Positions 33,328 to 43,725 of a stretch of 64,000 bases of DNA are shown in pieces. The position numbers were made by a program, and so were the translations under genes. Where the stretch lies: positions 5,420-69,419 of the forward strand of contig DATEOW010000038.1 in the NCBI GenBank assembly GCA_035273665.1. The letters run 5' to 3'. Below the pieces are notes generated by a model that saw only the letters and a program-made list of their open reading frames with translations, did no database searches and was not told the origin of the DNA. Position 1 is the stretch's first letter; each line of letters opens with the position of its first letter. Source of the stretch: DATEEW01 sp035273665 (GTDB lineage Bacteria; Pseudomonadota; Gammaproteobacteria; Burkholderiales; SG8-39).

Positions 33328-35421
33328 TTGAATCCCACCGCTTTTGCCGACCCAGCGACCTGGAGTTACGGCTTCGCTGCGCTAGGGTTTACTGCTTTTG
33401 CGATTCAACTCGCACTGGCATGGCGCGGCGGCTCGCGCGCTTGGTGGTTGCTCGCCGCCGTTTCGCTTGGGGCGTCGTGGGCAGCGGCGGGTCTGGGTTT
33501 CGTCCTCACGCAAAACAGCCTTTGGTGGACGCTAAGCCGTTGGCTCCAACTTGCGCAGATCGCAGCATGGTGCGTTTTCTTGTTGTTGCTCGCCACTGAT
33601 CGAGACAATAGCCGGCCGTGGGAATCGTTGTTGTTCAAGGGCGGGCTCTTTGCGCTCATCGTGCTTCTTTTGGGAGCCGGCTATTCGCCGTCTTATCCGC
33701 CTGCCGATGCAGTGCCTACCCAGGATGCGCGGTTTGGTTATTCCGCCATGGTGGGCCTTGCTATTCTTCAATTGGTCTTGCTCGAACAAATCTGGCGCAA
33801 TGCGCCGGAAGCGAACCGCTGGGCGCTCAAGCCGCTTTGCTTGGGCCTTGGAGCCGCTTTTATTTATAACTTGTACATGTACGCCGAGGCCTCGCTTTTC
33901 GGCGTCTTGAGCCAGAATCTTTGGAGTGCGCACGCCGCAACACAAGCCTTGGTGATTCCCTATATCGCCATCGCGGCGGCCCGCAACAAACAGTGGACGA
34001 TCGACATCCACATGTCGCGGCAAGTGGTGTTCCACTCTACCGCGCTGCTCGGATGCGGCATTTATCTTTTGCTTGCATCGGCGATCGGCTATTACATTCG
34101 TTTTTTTGGCGGGAGCTGGGGCGGCACTTTACAAGTGGCGCTTCTTTTCGGCGCTTTATTGTTGCTAGGCATGCTCTTTTCGTCCGGGACGCTGCGCAGC
34201 AAGCTGCGCGTGTTCGTCAATAAGAATTTCTTTTCCTATCGTTATGACTATCGGGAAGAGTGGCTTCGTTTCACTCGACGCTTATCGAGCCGCGAGGCAA
34301 CGGCAAATTTGAATGAGACCTCGATTCAAGCGCTCGCCGATCTGGTCGAAAGCCCCGCGGGCGCTTTATGGCTTCGCCGGGAAGGGAAAGTCTTCCGGCA
34401 GGTGGCCAGATGGAATATGCCTGCGGTCGCAGAATCGGAGTCCGACACCAGTTCGCTGGCCCTATTCCTCGCGCGAACAGGATGGGTTGTCGATGTTTCC
34501 CAATATCGACTCAAACCCGAACTTTACGATGGGCTTGTGTTGCCTGACTGGATGGAACGCTCGGAGGACGTATGGATCGTGCTTCCTCTGCAGGGCGCCG
34601 AAGAGTTGAACGGCTTTGTCGTGCTCGCGAACTCAAGGGTGAAACTCGATATCAATTGGGAAGTTCTGGATTTACTTAAAACGGCCGCCCGCCAGACTGC
34701 GAGCTACTTGGGCCATGTGAATGCCGTCGAAGCGCTGATGGAGGCGCGCAAGTTCGACGCTTTCAACCGCATGTCCGCTTTCGTCGTTCACGATCTGAAA
34801 AACCTTGTGGCGCAATTGAATCTGATGATCAAGAATGCGGAACGCCATCGCCACAATCCCGAGTTCCAGCGCGATATGATGGACACCGTACAGCACGTCG
34901 CCAGCAGAATGAATCATCTGTTGATGCAACTGCGCGCCGGCGCCACGCCGATAGAGAACGCCAAAGCAATCGATCTCAGCGCGATTGTTCGACGTGTGGA
35001 ACGCGCCAAGGGCGCCGGAGAGCGGTTAAGTATTCAAGTGGAGGAAAACCTAACTGTATGCGGCCATGAGGAACGACTTGAACACGTCGTCGGGCACCTC
35101 GTTCAGAATGCACTCGACGCAACGGAAGCCGGCGGACAGGTAGAGATTCGCGTTATTCCCGCAAGCGACGCCGAAGCGTTGCTGGAAGTCGAGGACAGCG
35201 GTATCGGAATGAGCCCCGAATTCGTGCGCGAGCGTTTGTTCCGACCTTTTCAAAGTACCAAACCGACCGGCATGGGGATCGGCGCATACGAGAGCGCACA
35301 ATACCTTCAGGGGATTGGCGCTCGTTTGCAAGTTCAGAGCGTCCCCGGACAGGGAACGCGCATTCAGGTATATCTGCCTCGGCCGAAGAACGCCGAAATC
35401 AACTTGGTTCAAGCCGCATGA
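33328..35421 (+). CDS. prsK: PEP-CTERM system histidine kinase PrsK
   Basis: A 697-residue sensor kinase starting at TTG. The first 290 residues contain about eight membrane helices, followed by a GAF-like segment (about 325-460). The H-box is FVVHDLKNLVAQ, with His488 as the phosphoacceptor. The ATPase has NALDATEAGG, EVEDSGIGMS and GMGIGAYESAQYL. This architecture is that of PrsK (TIGR02916), the sensor of XrtA loci. It overlaps the prsR gene by 4 nt. The signal it senses is unknown. With PrsR it would control sigma-54 promoters, possibly those at 28076, 28191 and 31217. Confidence 0.95.
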   Translation: MNPTAFADPATWSYGFAALGFTAFAIQLALAWRGGSRAWWLLAAVSLGASWAAAGLGFVLTQNSLWWTLSRWLQLAQIAAWCVFLLLLATDRDNSRPWESLLFKGGLFALIVLLLGAGYSPSYPPADAVPTQDARFGYSAMVGLAILQLVLLEQIWRNAPEANRWALKPLCLGLGAAFIYNLYMYAEASLFGVLSQNLWSAHAATQALVIPYIAIAAARNKQWTIDIHMSRQVVFHSTALLGCGIYLLLASAIGYYIRFFGGSWGGTLQVALLFGALLLLGMLFSSGTLRSKLRVFVNKNFFSYRYDYREEWLRFTRRLSSREATANLNETSIQALADLVESPAGALWLRREGKVFRQVARWNMPAVAESESDTSSLALFLARTGWVVDVSQYRLKPELYDGLVLPDWMERSEDVWIVLPLQGAEELNGFVVLANSRVKLDINWEVLDLLKTAARQTASYLGHVNAVEALMEARKFDAFNRMSAFVVHDLKNLVAQLNLMIKNAERHRHNPEFQRDMMDTVQHVASRMNHLLMQLRAGATPIENAKAIDLSAIVRRVERAKGAGERLSIQVEENLTVCGHEERLEHVVGHLVQNALDATEAGGQVEIRVIPASDAEALLEVEDSGIGMSPEFVRERLFRPFQSTKPTGMGIGAYESAQYLQGIGARLQVQSVPGQGTRIQVYLPRPKNAEINLVQAA

Positions 35422-36770
35422 GCGAAAAACGCAAGCCTTTGCTGATTATCGAAGACGACCCGGCATTGCAGAAGCAGATGCGGTGGGCTTTCGACGCCTA
35501 TGAAACGGTGGTCGCGGACGACTACGAGAGCGCCATTACGCAATTGCGTCGCTACGAACCGGCAGTTATCACGATGGATCTGGGTTTACCCCCGCATCCG
35601 GACGACACCCGGGAGGGTTTCCGGCTGTTACAAGATCTGTTGGCGCTTGCGCCCGATGTGAAAGTCATCGTGCTGACGGGGCAGCATGACCGGGACAATG
35701 CGCTGAAAGCGATTGGTATGGGGGCGTACGATTTTTTCGCCAAACCTTTCGAGCCGGAGATGCTCAGCCTCACCATCGAGCGGGCCTTTAGATTGTTCGA
35801 GTTGCAGGAGGAGAATCGCCGTTTGCAAGCAGTGGCGATGGAGGGCGATCCCAATGGTTTGATCACCCGCGACCCGGCTATGCAACGCGTCTGCCGCATG
35901 GTGGAGAAAGTAGCCGCGACCAACGCCACCGCGCTCCTTTTGGGCGATTCTGGCACGGGCAAGGAGTTACTCGCGCGGGCGCTGCATCGTCAGTCACCGC
36001 GTAAAGACAATCGTTTTGTCGCGATCAACTGCGCCGCTATCCCGGAGAACCTGCTCGAAAGCGAGTTGTTCGGCTATGAGAAGGGTGCCTTCACCGGTGC
36101 TGCGAAGACAACGCCGGGAAAAATAGAAACCGCTCATAACGGCACGCTTTTCCTCGATGAGATCGGCGATCTGCCGCACCCATTGCAAGCCAAACTCTTG
36201 CGGTTCTTGCAGGAGCGCGTCATCGAGCGGGTCGGCGGGAGAGAGGAAATTCCGGTCGATGTACGTATCGTCTGCGCAACGCATCAGCATCTCAAAGATC
36301 TCATCGCCAACGGGCGCTTCCGAGAAGACTTGTACTATCGGCTGGCGGAAGTGGTTTTGGAGATCCCGCCTTTACGCGAGCGGCCGGGCGATGCAAGTCT
36401 GCTTGCACACGTCTTTGTTCGCCGCTTCGCCAGTGAACAGAAGCGCGGAAGCATGACCTTGTCTCAAGAGGCGCTTGCCGCGATTGAGGCGCATCCATGG
36501 CCCGGGAATGTTCGGGAATTGGAAAACACCATCAAGCGGGCAGTGATCATGTCGGAGGGACAGACCCTGCGCGCGGATGACATTGGTTTGGACGAGGTGG
36601 AGGAGAACCCCGAAGCCCTCAATCTACGCCATGTGCGAGAAACCGCGGAAAAACAGGCGGTGGTACGCGTCTTGGGCCGCGTCAATGGCAATCTAAGCCG
36701 CGCAGCGGAGTTGCTCGGCGTCAGCCGTCCCACCTTGTACGATTTGATGCATCGATTCGGACTCAAATAA
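35418..36770 (+). CDS. prsR: PEP-CTERM system sigma-54 response regulator PrsR
   Basis: A 450-residue NtrC-family regulator. The receiver domain has the phosphoacceptor Asp54 in ITMDLGLPP. The AAA+ domain has Walker A GDSGTGKE at residues 176-183 and the sigma-54-contacting loop GAFTGA at 223-228. The C-terminal Fis-type helix-turn-helix is GNLSRAAELLGVSRPTLYDL. This is PrsR (TIGR02915), partner of PrsK, and it needs RNA polymerase carrying RpoN. The overlap with prsK indicates one operon with prsT downstream. The intact GAFTGA motif makes the sigma-54-like sites in this window credible targets. Confidence 0.95.
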   Translation: MSEKRKPLLIIEDDPALQKQMRWAFDAYETVVADDYESAITQLRRYEPAVITMDLGLPPHPDDTREGFRLLQDLLALAPDVKVIVLTGQHDRDNALKAIGMGAYDFFAKPFEPEMLSLTIERAFRLFELQEENRRLQAVAMEGDPNGLITRDPAMQRVCRMVEKVAATNATALLLGDSGTGKELLARALHRQSPRKDNRFVAINCAAIPENLLESELFGYEKGAFTGAAKTTPGKIETAHNGTLFLDEIGDLPHPLQAKLLRFLQERVIERVGGREEIPVDVRIVCATHQHLKDLIANGRFREDLYYRLAEVVLEIPPLRERPGDASLLAHVFVRRFASEQKRGSMTLSQEALAAIEAHPWPGNVRELENTIKRAVIMSEGQTLRADDIGLDEVEENPEALNLRHVRETAEKQAVVRVLGRVNGNLSRAAELLGVSRPTLYDLMHRFGLK

Positions 36771-36787
36771 AAGCAGGACTATAAGTC

Positions 36788-39574
36788 ATGACTACAAAAA
36801 ACGTTCTAAGAAGAATTGCTTCCCTCAGCGCGCTCCTATGTTGTTCGGTCGCGCTGCTTGCCGGTTGCGGGGAGAAGCCCGAAGCGCTCGTTGCCTCCGC
36901 GAAGGAGTATCGCGCAAAGAACGACCACAATGCCGCGATCATTCAGTTGCGCAATGCGTTGCAACAGCAGCCCAACAATGCCGAAGCGCGTTATCTACTC
37001 GGTATGTCGCTGTATGCGACGCGCGATTTCTTTACTGCCGAAAAGGAACTGCAGAAAGCGCTGGAGCTCGGCTATTCGGCGGAGCGCGTGCTGCCGGTAC
37101 TCGGACGGGTCATGCTTGAAATCGATAGAGAAGCGGCGCTCTTGTCGCAATACGGCAATCAAAAACTCGCTGACGCCGATGCACAAGCGACTTTTCAAAC
37201 GGTTTTGGGCGACGCTTATTTAAACGAGCGCAAGGTGGCCGAAGCCAAGGCGGCCTACGTTAATGCACGCAGCGCCAAGCCTGGCTATGTGCCTGCGCGC
37301 GTTGGGGAGACGCGGCTACTTGCTGCGCAAGGCAAACTGGAGGAAGCCGAGCTTGCGGTGTTGGACATCCTTCGCGAGACACCCGACAGCATAGAAGCGA
37401 TGATGCTTCACGCGGAATTGCTGAGCAACCGGCAAAAGCTGGAAGAAGCGCAGAAGCTGTATGCGCGCATCCTTGAACTGCAGCCCGATAACCGCCCGGC
37501 ACGCAATGCGCTGATCGCCACCTTGCTCAACGCAGGCAAGCTCGACAAAGCCAAAGAAGAGATCGAAGCGGCTAAAAAAATCATCGGCAAAAGAGATATA
37601 CGGCTGATGTTCTCTGAGGCAATGCTGAATCTGAGGCAAAAGAACTACACACAGGCCCGCGATATATCGCTGCAGATTTTGCGTGTCGCGCCGGATCATG
37701 GCCCAACTCTCTTTGTTGCAGGCAGCGCAGAATTTGCATTGGGCTCGCTCGCGCAAGCCGAAGAGCAATTGCGCAAGGCGCTCGATCGTATGCCGCGACA
37801 CGCGGGGGCTCGTCGCGCATTGGTTGCGGTGTATCTACGTATGGGTCAAGGCACACGCGCGGCCGAAACGCTGAAAGATCTGCTCGACCAACCGGAACCG
37901 AGCAGCGAGGTCTACGCGCTCGCAGGCGAGGTTGCGCTGGCCAACAATGACTTGAAGAAAGCCGAAGAATACTTGCAGCGAGCGGCCGCGCTCGACAAAG
38001 ACAATGCGGCGCTGCGTTCGCGCCTTGGACAGCTTCGCTTGTCCACCGGCGAGGTCGCCGAAGGCATAGCGGATTTGGAAGCGGCCTCGGCGGCAAATTC
38101 CAGCGATATTAAATCGGATCTTCTCCTTATTCTTGGGCACTTGCGTAGTGGGCAGTACGACAAGGCGAAAGCCGCGATGGAGGTTTTAGAGAAGAAGCAA
38201 CCGAATAACCCATTTACCTTCAATATTAAAGGCGCGCTCAGCGTGTCCATGGGCGATCACCAAGGTGCGCGCGCGAGCTTCGAGCAAGCACTGGCGTTGG
38301 CGCCGACCTATTCACCGGCGCTGCTTAATCTTGGACGTCTGGACGCGGCAAACAAAGAGCCGGATGCCGGACGAAAGCGTTTCGAGGGCGTCTTGGCTAA
38401 AGAACCGAACAACGAGCAAGTGCTGCTTGCGTATTTGCAGTACCTCGAGGAAATACGGGCGCCCGAACAGGAAGTGCTGGGCATCGCCAAGCGGTCGGTT
38501 GAAAGCAACAGTAGTTCTGCCATCGCGCGTATCGCGTTGATCAATTCTTATATTAAAAGCAATGATAAAAAAGGCGCGTTAGACGCGGCGCAGGATGCGC
38601 TGGCCGCCTTTCCCACGCAGGCTGGTGTACTGGATATCGCCGGTCGCGCCCAGCTCATGGCGGGCGAAACAAACCAGGCGATTTCCACCTTCAGCAAACT
38701 CGCAGGGCTGAATCCACAATCGCACGCCGCGCAGATGCGGTTGGCGCAAGCTTATGCCGCGAGCAAGGATGTCGACCGTTCGGTAGAGGCCTTGCGTCGA
38801 GCGTTGGCAATCAAGCCGGACCTCCTTTCCGCGCATAGCGATATCGTTGCCGTGTTGACAGCCAATGGTCGATTCCAAGAAGCCTTGACGGAAGCGCGCC
38901 AAGTGCAGAAACGCTATCCCCAGCTCGGCCTCGGACATGTCTTGGAGGGCGACATTCACGCATCGCAGAAGAAGACAGCGGAGGCGCAGGCGGCTTATCG
39001 CGCAGCACTCAAGTTCGAACCTGACAATACCGGCTTGTTCATCAAACTCCATCGGACTTTAAGTGCTGGGGGGGCGCCGCAAGAAGCAGAGGCGCTGGCT
39101 GCGCGATGGTTGAAAGAACACCCGAAAGATATCGGTGCGCGCGCCTACATCGCGGAAAAAGAAATGGCGGACCGCGATTACAAGACCGCGAGCGCGCATT
39201 ACAAGATCATTGTTGAGGCCCAACCCGGCAACGTCATTGCGCTGAACAACTTGGCTTGGTTAGCCGGCCAGCTGGGCGATCCTGCCGCCCTGACTTATGC
39301 GGAGAAAGCCAAGCAGATCGCACCGCAAAACCCGGCGGTGCTCGATACGCTCGGCATGCTGTTGCTCGACAAAGGCGATACCGCGCAAGCGTTGTCGCTT
39401 TTGGAGCAGGCGATCAAGCTCGCGCCGCAAGCGCCCGGCATTCGTTTGAACTATGCGAAAGCGCTCATGAAATCGGGCAACAAAGACGCCGCCCGTCGCG
39501 AATTACAGAGCTTGGCCAAGCACGAGAACCAGCAAATAAGGGCTGAAGCGGAAGCGGCGTTGAAAACGCTTTGA
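36788..39574 (+). CDS. prsT: PEP-CTERM system TPR lipoprotein PrsT
   Basis: A 928-residue protein with a lipoprotein signal (lipobox LLAGC, Cys27) and more than twenty tetratricopeptide repeats over the rest of its length. Typical repeat units are EARYLLGMSLYATRDF and AVLDTLGMLLLDKGDTAQAL. The length and arrangement match PrsT (TIGR02917), which is regularly encoded next to PrsK and PrsR. It is probably anchored in the outer membrane on the periplasmic side and may assemble the polysaccharide or protein export machinery. It follows 17 nt after prsR. Confidence 0.93.
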   Translation: MTTKNVLRRIASLSALLCCSVALLAGCGEKPEALVASAKEYRAKNDHNAAIIQLRNALQQQPNNAEARYLLGMSLYATRDFFTAEKELQKALELGYSAERVLPVLGRVMLEIDREAALLSQYGNQKLADADAQATFQTVLGDAYLNERKVAEAKAAYVNARSAKPGYVPARVGETRLLAAQGKLEEAELAVLDILRETPDSIEAMMLHAELLSNRQKLEEAQKLYARILELQPDNRPARNALIATLLNAGKLDKAKEEIEAAKKIIGKRDIRLMFSEAMLNLRQKNYTQARDISLQILRVAPDHGPTLFVAGSAEFALGSLAQAEEQLRKALDRMPRHAGARRALVAVYLRMGQGTRAAETLKDLLDQPEPSSEVYALAGEVALANNDLKKAEEYLQRAAALDKDNAALRSRLGQLRLSTGEVAEGIADLEAASAANSSDIKSDLLLILGHLRSGQYDKAKAAMEVLEKKQPNNPFTFNIKGALSVSMGDHQGARASFEQALALAPTYSPALLNLGRLDAANKEPDAGRKRFEGVLAKEPNNEQVLLAYLQYLEEIRAPEQEVLGIAKRSVESNSSSAIARIALINSYIKSNDKKGALDAAQDALAAFPTQAGVLDIAGRAQLMAGETNQAISTFSKLAGLNPQSHAAQMRLAQAYAASKDVDRSVEALRRALAIKPDLLSAHSDIVAVLTANGRFQEALTEARQVQKRYPQLGLGHVLEGDIHASQKKTAEAQAAYRAALKFEPDNTGLFIKLHRTLSAGGAPQEAEALAARWLKEHPKDIGARAYIAEKEMADRDYKTASAHYKIIVEAQPGNVIALNNLAWLAGQLGDPAALTYAEKAKQIAPQNPAVLDTLGMLLLDKGDTAQALSLLEQAIKLAPQAPGIRLNYAKALMKSGNKDAARRELQSLAKHENQQIRAEAEAALKTL

Positions 39575-39624
39575 GTCTGAGAGTCTGACTATCGAATTAA
39601 TGGAATGATGAGACGAGGAATTGC

Positions 39625-40905
39625 ATGAGTACAGTTGCTGTTGTCGGGCTGGGATACGTTGGCCTCCCGTTAGCCGTCGAGTTCGGGAAAAAATACACGA
39701 CCATCGGTTTTGATTTATCTGCGGCGAAAGTTGCCGCCTATAAACGCTTTGTGGATCCTACGGGCGAAGTCAGCACCGAGCAGTTGAAAGCCGCGAACAA
39801 GCTGAGTGTGACGACTGATCCGGCGGAACTCGCCAAAGCGGATTTCATTGTTGTTGCCGTGCCGACGCCTGTTGACGAAGCACACCAGCCGGATTTTAGC
39901 CCCCTCGTCGGTTCGAGTGAGTCAGTGGGGCGGCACATGAAGCGCGGCGCGATTGTCGTGTATGAATCGACCGTATATCCCGGTGCCACCGAAGAAGTTT
40001 GTATTCCGGTGCTGGAGAAGTTCTCCGGCATGAAGTGGAAAAAAGATTTCAATGTCGGTTACTCGCCTGAGCGGATTAATCCGGGCGACAAAGAGCACAC
40101 GCTCACGCGCATTGTCAAAGTGGTTTCAGGCGACACACCTGAAACCTTGGAACGCGTCGCCGAAATTTACGGCGGAATCATCAGCGCCGGCGTGCATCGG
40201 GCCACCAGCATCAAGGTCGCTGAAGCGGCGAAGGTCATCGAGAATACGCAGCGCGACTTAAATATCGCGTTGGTAAACGAGCTCTCGTTGATCTTCCACC
40301 GTATTGGTATCGACACGACGGAAGTGCTTGAGGCCGCAGGCACGAAGTGGAACTTCCTGCCTTTCCGCCCGGGTCTCGTCGGCGGTCACTGTATCGGAGT
40401 CGATCCCTACTATTTGACGCACAAGGCCGATATGCTGGGCTATCACCCGCAGGTCATTTTGGCGGGGCGCCGTATCAATGACGGCATGGGGAAGTACATC
40501 GCCGAGCAGACCGTCAAACAGATGATCCAGGCGGGACACACCGTCAAAGACGCTGATGTGATCGTCCTCGGACTGACGTTCAAGGAAGACTGCCCCGACC
40601 TGCGTAACTCGAAGGTCATCGATATCATCCGCGAATTGCAGTCTTACGGCGCTAAGGTGCACATTTACGAACCGATGGCCGATGCGGAAGAGGCGATGCA
40701 TGAATACGGCGTCACTCTGACGCCCTGGGACAAGCTCCCGCGCGCCAATGCGATCGTTGCTGCGGTGGCGCACCGCCCGCTCATCGAGCGGTCCGCGAAG
40801 GACTACGCCGCCAAGTTGGCGCCCAAGGGAATCTTTATCGACGTGAAATGCAAGGCGGACGCGGCAGCGCTTCGCGCGCAAGGTTTGCACGTGTGGCGGC
40901 TTTAA
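39625..40905 (+). CDS. tviB: UDP-N-acetylglucosamine 6-dehydrogenase (TviB/WbpA type)
   Basis: A 426-residue nucleotide-sugar dehydrogenase. The NAD-binding loop [15 protein letters not shown] is at the N-terminus and the catalytic Cys is in [15 protein letters not shown]. The C-terminal domain with [16 protein letters not shown] completes the UDP-glucose/GDP-mannose dehydrogenase fold. The sequence looks closest to TviB of the Vi capsule, which makes UDP-GlcNAcA or UDP-GalNAcA; the neighbouring TviC-type gene supports that. The product would be an acidic amino sugar with a carboxylate that the asparagine-synthase-like amidotransferases could amidate. GAGGAATTGC precedes the ATG. Confidence 0.92.
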   Translation: MSTVAVVGLGYVGLPLAVEFGKKYTTIGFDLSAAKVAAYKRFVDPTGEVSTEQLKAANKLSVTTDPAELAKADFIVVAVPTPVDEAHQPDFSPLVGSSESVGRHMKRGAIVVYESTVYPGATEEVCIPVLEKFSGMKWKKDFNVGYSPERINPGDKEHTLTRIVKVVSGDTPETLERVAEIYGGIISAGVHRATSIKVAEAAKVIENTQRDLNIALVNELSLIFHRIGIDTTEVLEAAGTKWNFLPFRPGLVGGHCIGVDPYYLTHKADMLGYHPQVILAGRRINDGMGKYIAEQTVKQMIQAGHTVKDADVIVLGLTFKEDCPDLRNSKVIDIIRELQSYGAKVHIYEPMADAEEAMHEYGVTLTPWDKLPRANAIVAAVAHRPLIERSAKDYAAKLAPKGIFIDVKCKADAAALRAQGLHVWRL

Positions 40906-40906
40906 A

Positions 40907-41989
40907 ATGACGCAAGCCGAATGGACTGAAAAAGCTTCTGCCTCCTTGAGGCAGAAGCCGATGCGTTGGCTGGTGACCGGTTCCGCCGGATTCATCGGCT
41001 CACACTTGCTCGAGACGCTTTTGCAAATGGGTCAGGAAGTTGTCAGCCTGGATAATTTTTCCACCGGCCACTGGCGCAATCTCGAACAGGTCGAATGCGC
41101 GGTAGGCGAAGCGGCTTGGGCCCGTCACGTCTTCATCGAAGGCGATATCACCGATATAGAAACGTGCCGCAAAGCCTGCACCAACGTGGAGGTCGTGCTG
41201 CATCAGGCCGCGTTGGGATCGGTGCCCCGTTCACTGGTCGATCCGCGCGCCACTAATGCGGCGAACGTCACGGGCTTTCTCAACATACTGGACGCCGCGC
41301 GAGAAGCCGGTGTACAGCGTTTTGTGTACGCCGCATCGAGCTCTACCTACGGCGATTCGGCGGCTCTTCCCAAAGTAGAAGACCGCATCGGACGGCCGTT
41401 GTCGCCCTATGCCGTCACCAAATATGTCAACGAACTTTATGCCGACGTTTTTGCGCGCGCTTATGGCATGCAGATCGTCGGATTGCGATATTTCAACGTG
41501 TTCGGTGCACGTCAAGATCCGGAAGGCGCGTATGCAGCGGTGATTCCGCGCTGGGTGCGCGCGCTTCTTCGCGGTGAGGCACCGGTCATTAACGGTGACG
41601 GAGAGACATCTCGGGATTTCTGCTACGTCGCAAACGCGGTGCAGGCGAACATTCTTGCCGCGCTCACGACGAATCCCGATGCAATCAATCAGGTGTACAA
41701 CGTCGCCGTCGGCGGGCGCACAAATTTAAATGAGCTATTCACGACTTTGCGCGATCTTCTGGGTGCGCGCTTCCCGGCGCTAGCATCGGTGCAGGCGGTG
41801 CATCGTGATTTTCGTCCAGGTGATGTGCGTCATTCGCAGGCGGATATCTCGAAGGCGCAGCGTCTTCTCGGCTATGCGCCGACACATGATATCGTCAAAG
41901 GGCTTGAGCAAGCATTGCCTTGGTACATCGAGCGCTTTAGCAGTGACGTGAGCGGCACGAAGGACGTCCATGCGAGCGTCGCGTCCTGA
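40907..41989 (+). CDS. tviC: UDP-N-acetylhexosamine 4-epimerase (TviC/WbpP type)
   Basis: A 360-residue extended SDR epimerase. The NAD-binding loop is [16 protein letters not shown] and the catalytic Tyr-Lys pair lies in [12 protein letters not shown]; a Ser in [10 protein letters not shown] completes the triad. The extended N-terminus and the sequence [15 protein letters not shown] are typical of TviC/WbpP, which interconvert UDP-GlcNAc(A) and UDP-GalNAc(A). It starts one base after the dehydrogenase stop, so the two genes form a pathway unit for an acidic hexosamine precursor. The lytic transglycosylase gene overlaps its 3' end by 20 nt. Confidence 0.92.
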   Translation: MTQAEWTEKASASLRQKPMRWLVTGSAGFIGSHLLETLLQMGQEVVSLDNFSTGHWRNLEQVECAVGEAAWARHVFIEGDITDIETCRKACTNVEVVLHQAALGSVPRSLVDPRATNAANVTGFLNILDAAREAGVQRFVYAASSSTYGDSAALPKVEDRIGRPLSPYAVTKYVNELYADVFARAYGMQIVGLRYFNVFGARQDPEGAYAAVIPRWVRALLRGEAPVINGDGETSRDFCYVANAVQANILAALTTNPDAINQVYNVAVGGRTNLNELFTTLRDLLGARFPALASVQAVHRDFRPGDVRHSQADISKAQRLLGYAPTHDIVKGLEQALPWYIERFSSDVSGTKDVHASVAS

Positions 41990-42929
41990 ATGGAGGTATG
42001 GCGTTGCCGCGGTGCTCATGTGCACCGCAGTCTCGTGCTTGGCCGAAAATAAAAAACTCTCGCTCAATGCGACCAGCAAGAGCACCAGCGATGTGGTGAC
42101 AGCGTCGCGGCTCGCGATCGAAGCGGAAACGACTTCACATATCGCGACGCTATTGCGCGAAGCCGTGGCCTTTGAACACGGGGAAGGCGTCCTAAAAGAT
42201 ATTGCGAAGGCCATGGCATTGTATTGCGAGGCCGCACGCATGGGCGATGCCGAAGCGCAGTACGCACTTGGATGGATATATGCCAATGGGCGCGGTGTCC
42301 CGCGGGACGATGAGCGCGCGGCGGTATTCTTCGCTTTGGCCGCGGCCCAGGGCCACCCGCATGCGCAACGTGCGCAGACCTTCGCGGGCCACGCGGTCGG
42401 CCGCTTGCCTGACTGCATGTTCATTGATCGGGCGGGAGCGCCTGGAGCCAACGGGGTTTTCGACTTCAGCGCGCTGGAATCGCTCAATCCCGGCAAAAAA
42501 CGGATGATTGAATTAGTGCGCAAGCTTGCACCTGAATATTCAATCCATCCGCAACTTGCTTTAGCGGTGATTGCAGTCGAATCCAATTTCAATCCGCATG
42601 CTCGTTCGCCCAAGAATGCGCAGGGTTTGATGCAGTTGATTCCCGCCACGGCGCAGCGCTTCAAAGTCAAAGACATTCTTGACCCGACGCAAAACATCCG
42701 GGGCGGGTTGTCGTATCTACGCTGGCTCCTTTCCTACTATCGAGGCAGGGTCGATCTCGCGGTCGCAGCGTACAACGCCGGCGAAGGCGCAGTAGACCGT
42801 TATCGAGGCGTTCCACCCTACCGGGAGACGCAGGAATACCTCAAACGGGTTCGTCACTTCTACGGCGGCATCGATCATCCGTTTGATGATGCGTTGACCG
42901 AGCCGTCACCTGTTGTGCAATTAATGTAA
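41970..42929 (+). CDS. Lytic transglycosylase with Sel1 repeats
   Basis: A 319-residue exported protein. The signal peptide ([14 protein letters not shown]) is followed by two Sel1-like repeats (about residues 60-135, for example [16 protein letters not shown]). The C-terminal SLT domain has the catalytic Glu in [14 protein letters not shown], then [16 protein letters not shown] and [13 protein letters not shown]. It cuts peptidoglycan strands and may open the wall for the export apparatus. The gene starts inside the tviC-like gene, so it is translationally linked to polysaccharide precursor synthesis. The 20-nt overlap supports one transcript. Confidence 0.9.
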   Translation: MRASRPEWRYGVAAVLMCTAVSCLAENKKLSLNATSKSTSDVVTASRLAIEAETTSHIATLLREAVAFEHGEGVLKDIAKAMALYCEAARMGDAEAQYALGWIYANGRGVPRDDERAAVFFALAAAQGHPHAQRAQTFAGHAVGRLPDCMFIDRAGAPGANGVFDFSALESLNPGKKRMIELVRKLAPEYSIHPQLALAVIAVESNFNPHARSPKNAQGLMQLIPATAQRFKVKDILDPTQNIRGGLSYLRWLLSYYRGRVDLAVAAYNAGEGAVDRYRGVPPYRETQEYLKRVRHFYGGIDHPFDDALTEPSPVVQLM

Positions 42930-42963
42930 GCGTGCAACCTGCGCTGGCGGCTAGAGAAAAAAT

Positions 42964-43725
42964 ATGATCAAACGCCTTCCATTTTTTGTGCTGCTGCTTG
43001 GCCTCGCGATCAATCGAGCGTCCCACGCCGCGTCTCCCGAGGAAACGATCGCGCGAGTGAAAACGTCGATCGTCGCGGTCGGCACGTATTTGCCGACCCG
43101 TGCACCGCAATTCAATTTTCGCGGCACGGGCTTCGTGGTGGGCGACGGCACATTGATTATTACTAATTCACATGTTTTGCCGACGGTACTTGAGGATCGG
43201 GAAAGCATCGCTGTCGCCGTGCATGTCAGCGGTGCGCAAGGCGCTGCGCGTGTGGCGACGCGAGTTGCGAATGATCCCGAGCATGACTTGGCCGTGTTGC
43301 GTATACAAGGCTCGCCGCTGCCCGCGCTCGAAGTCAAGCGCTCGGAGACGGTGCGTGAGGGCAACAACCTTTTTTTCACCGGCTACCCGATGGGTACCGT
43401 CCTGGGTCTGTTCCCGGTTACGCATCGCGCCATGGTGTCCGCACTAACGCCCGTTGCCATCCCCAGCAGAAATTCCGCGCAGCTTGATCCAAAACTGATT
43501 CGGCGACTGAGCGCCGCGCCGCTACCCATTTTTCAACTCGATGCCACGGCGTACCCGGGCAGTAGTGGCAGTCCACTGTATGAACCGGACACTGGTGCCG
43601 TCGTCGGCGTAGTCAACATGGGCATGTTAAAAGGAAGCAAGGAGACTGCCATGACGCAACCGTCTGGCATCACCTACGCTATTCCCTCTAAGTGGGCGGA
43701 GGCGTTGCTGAGCGAAATACCTTAA
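42964..43725 (+). CDS. Trypsin-like serine protease, secreted
   Basis: A 253-residue protein with an N-terminal signal (LPFFVLLLGLAINRASHA, cleaved near AASP). The chymotrypsin-fold catalytic triad is visible: His in ITNSHVLPT, Asp in DPEHDLAVLRI and Ser in AYPGSSGSPLYEP. It has no PDZ domain, so it is not DegP-like. It probably acts in the periplasm. The gene follows 34 nt after the lytic transglycosylase gene and converges with the Mla-type operon, overlapping its last gene by 4 nt. Its target is unknown; an envelope or polysaccharide protein is plausible. Confidence 0.87.
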   Translation: MIKRLPFFVLLLGLAINRASHAASPEETIARVKTSIVAVGTYLPTRAPQFNFRGTGFVVGDGTLIITNSHVLPTVLEDRESIAVAVHVSGAQGAARVATRVANDPEHDLAVLRIQGSPLPALEVKRSETVREGNNLFFTGYPMGTVLGLFPVTHRAMVSALTPVAIPSRNSAQLDPKLIRRLSAAPLPIFQLDATAYPGSSGSPLYEPDTGAVVGVVNMGMLKGSKETAMTQPSGITYAIPSKWAEALLSEIP

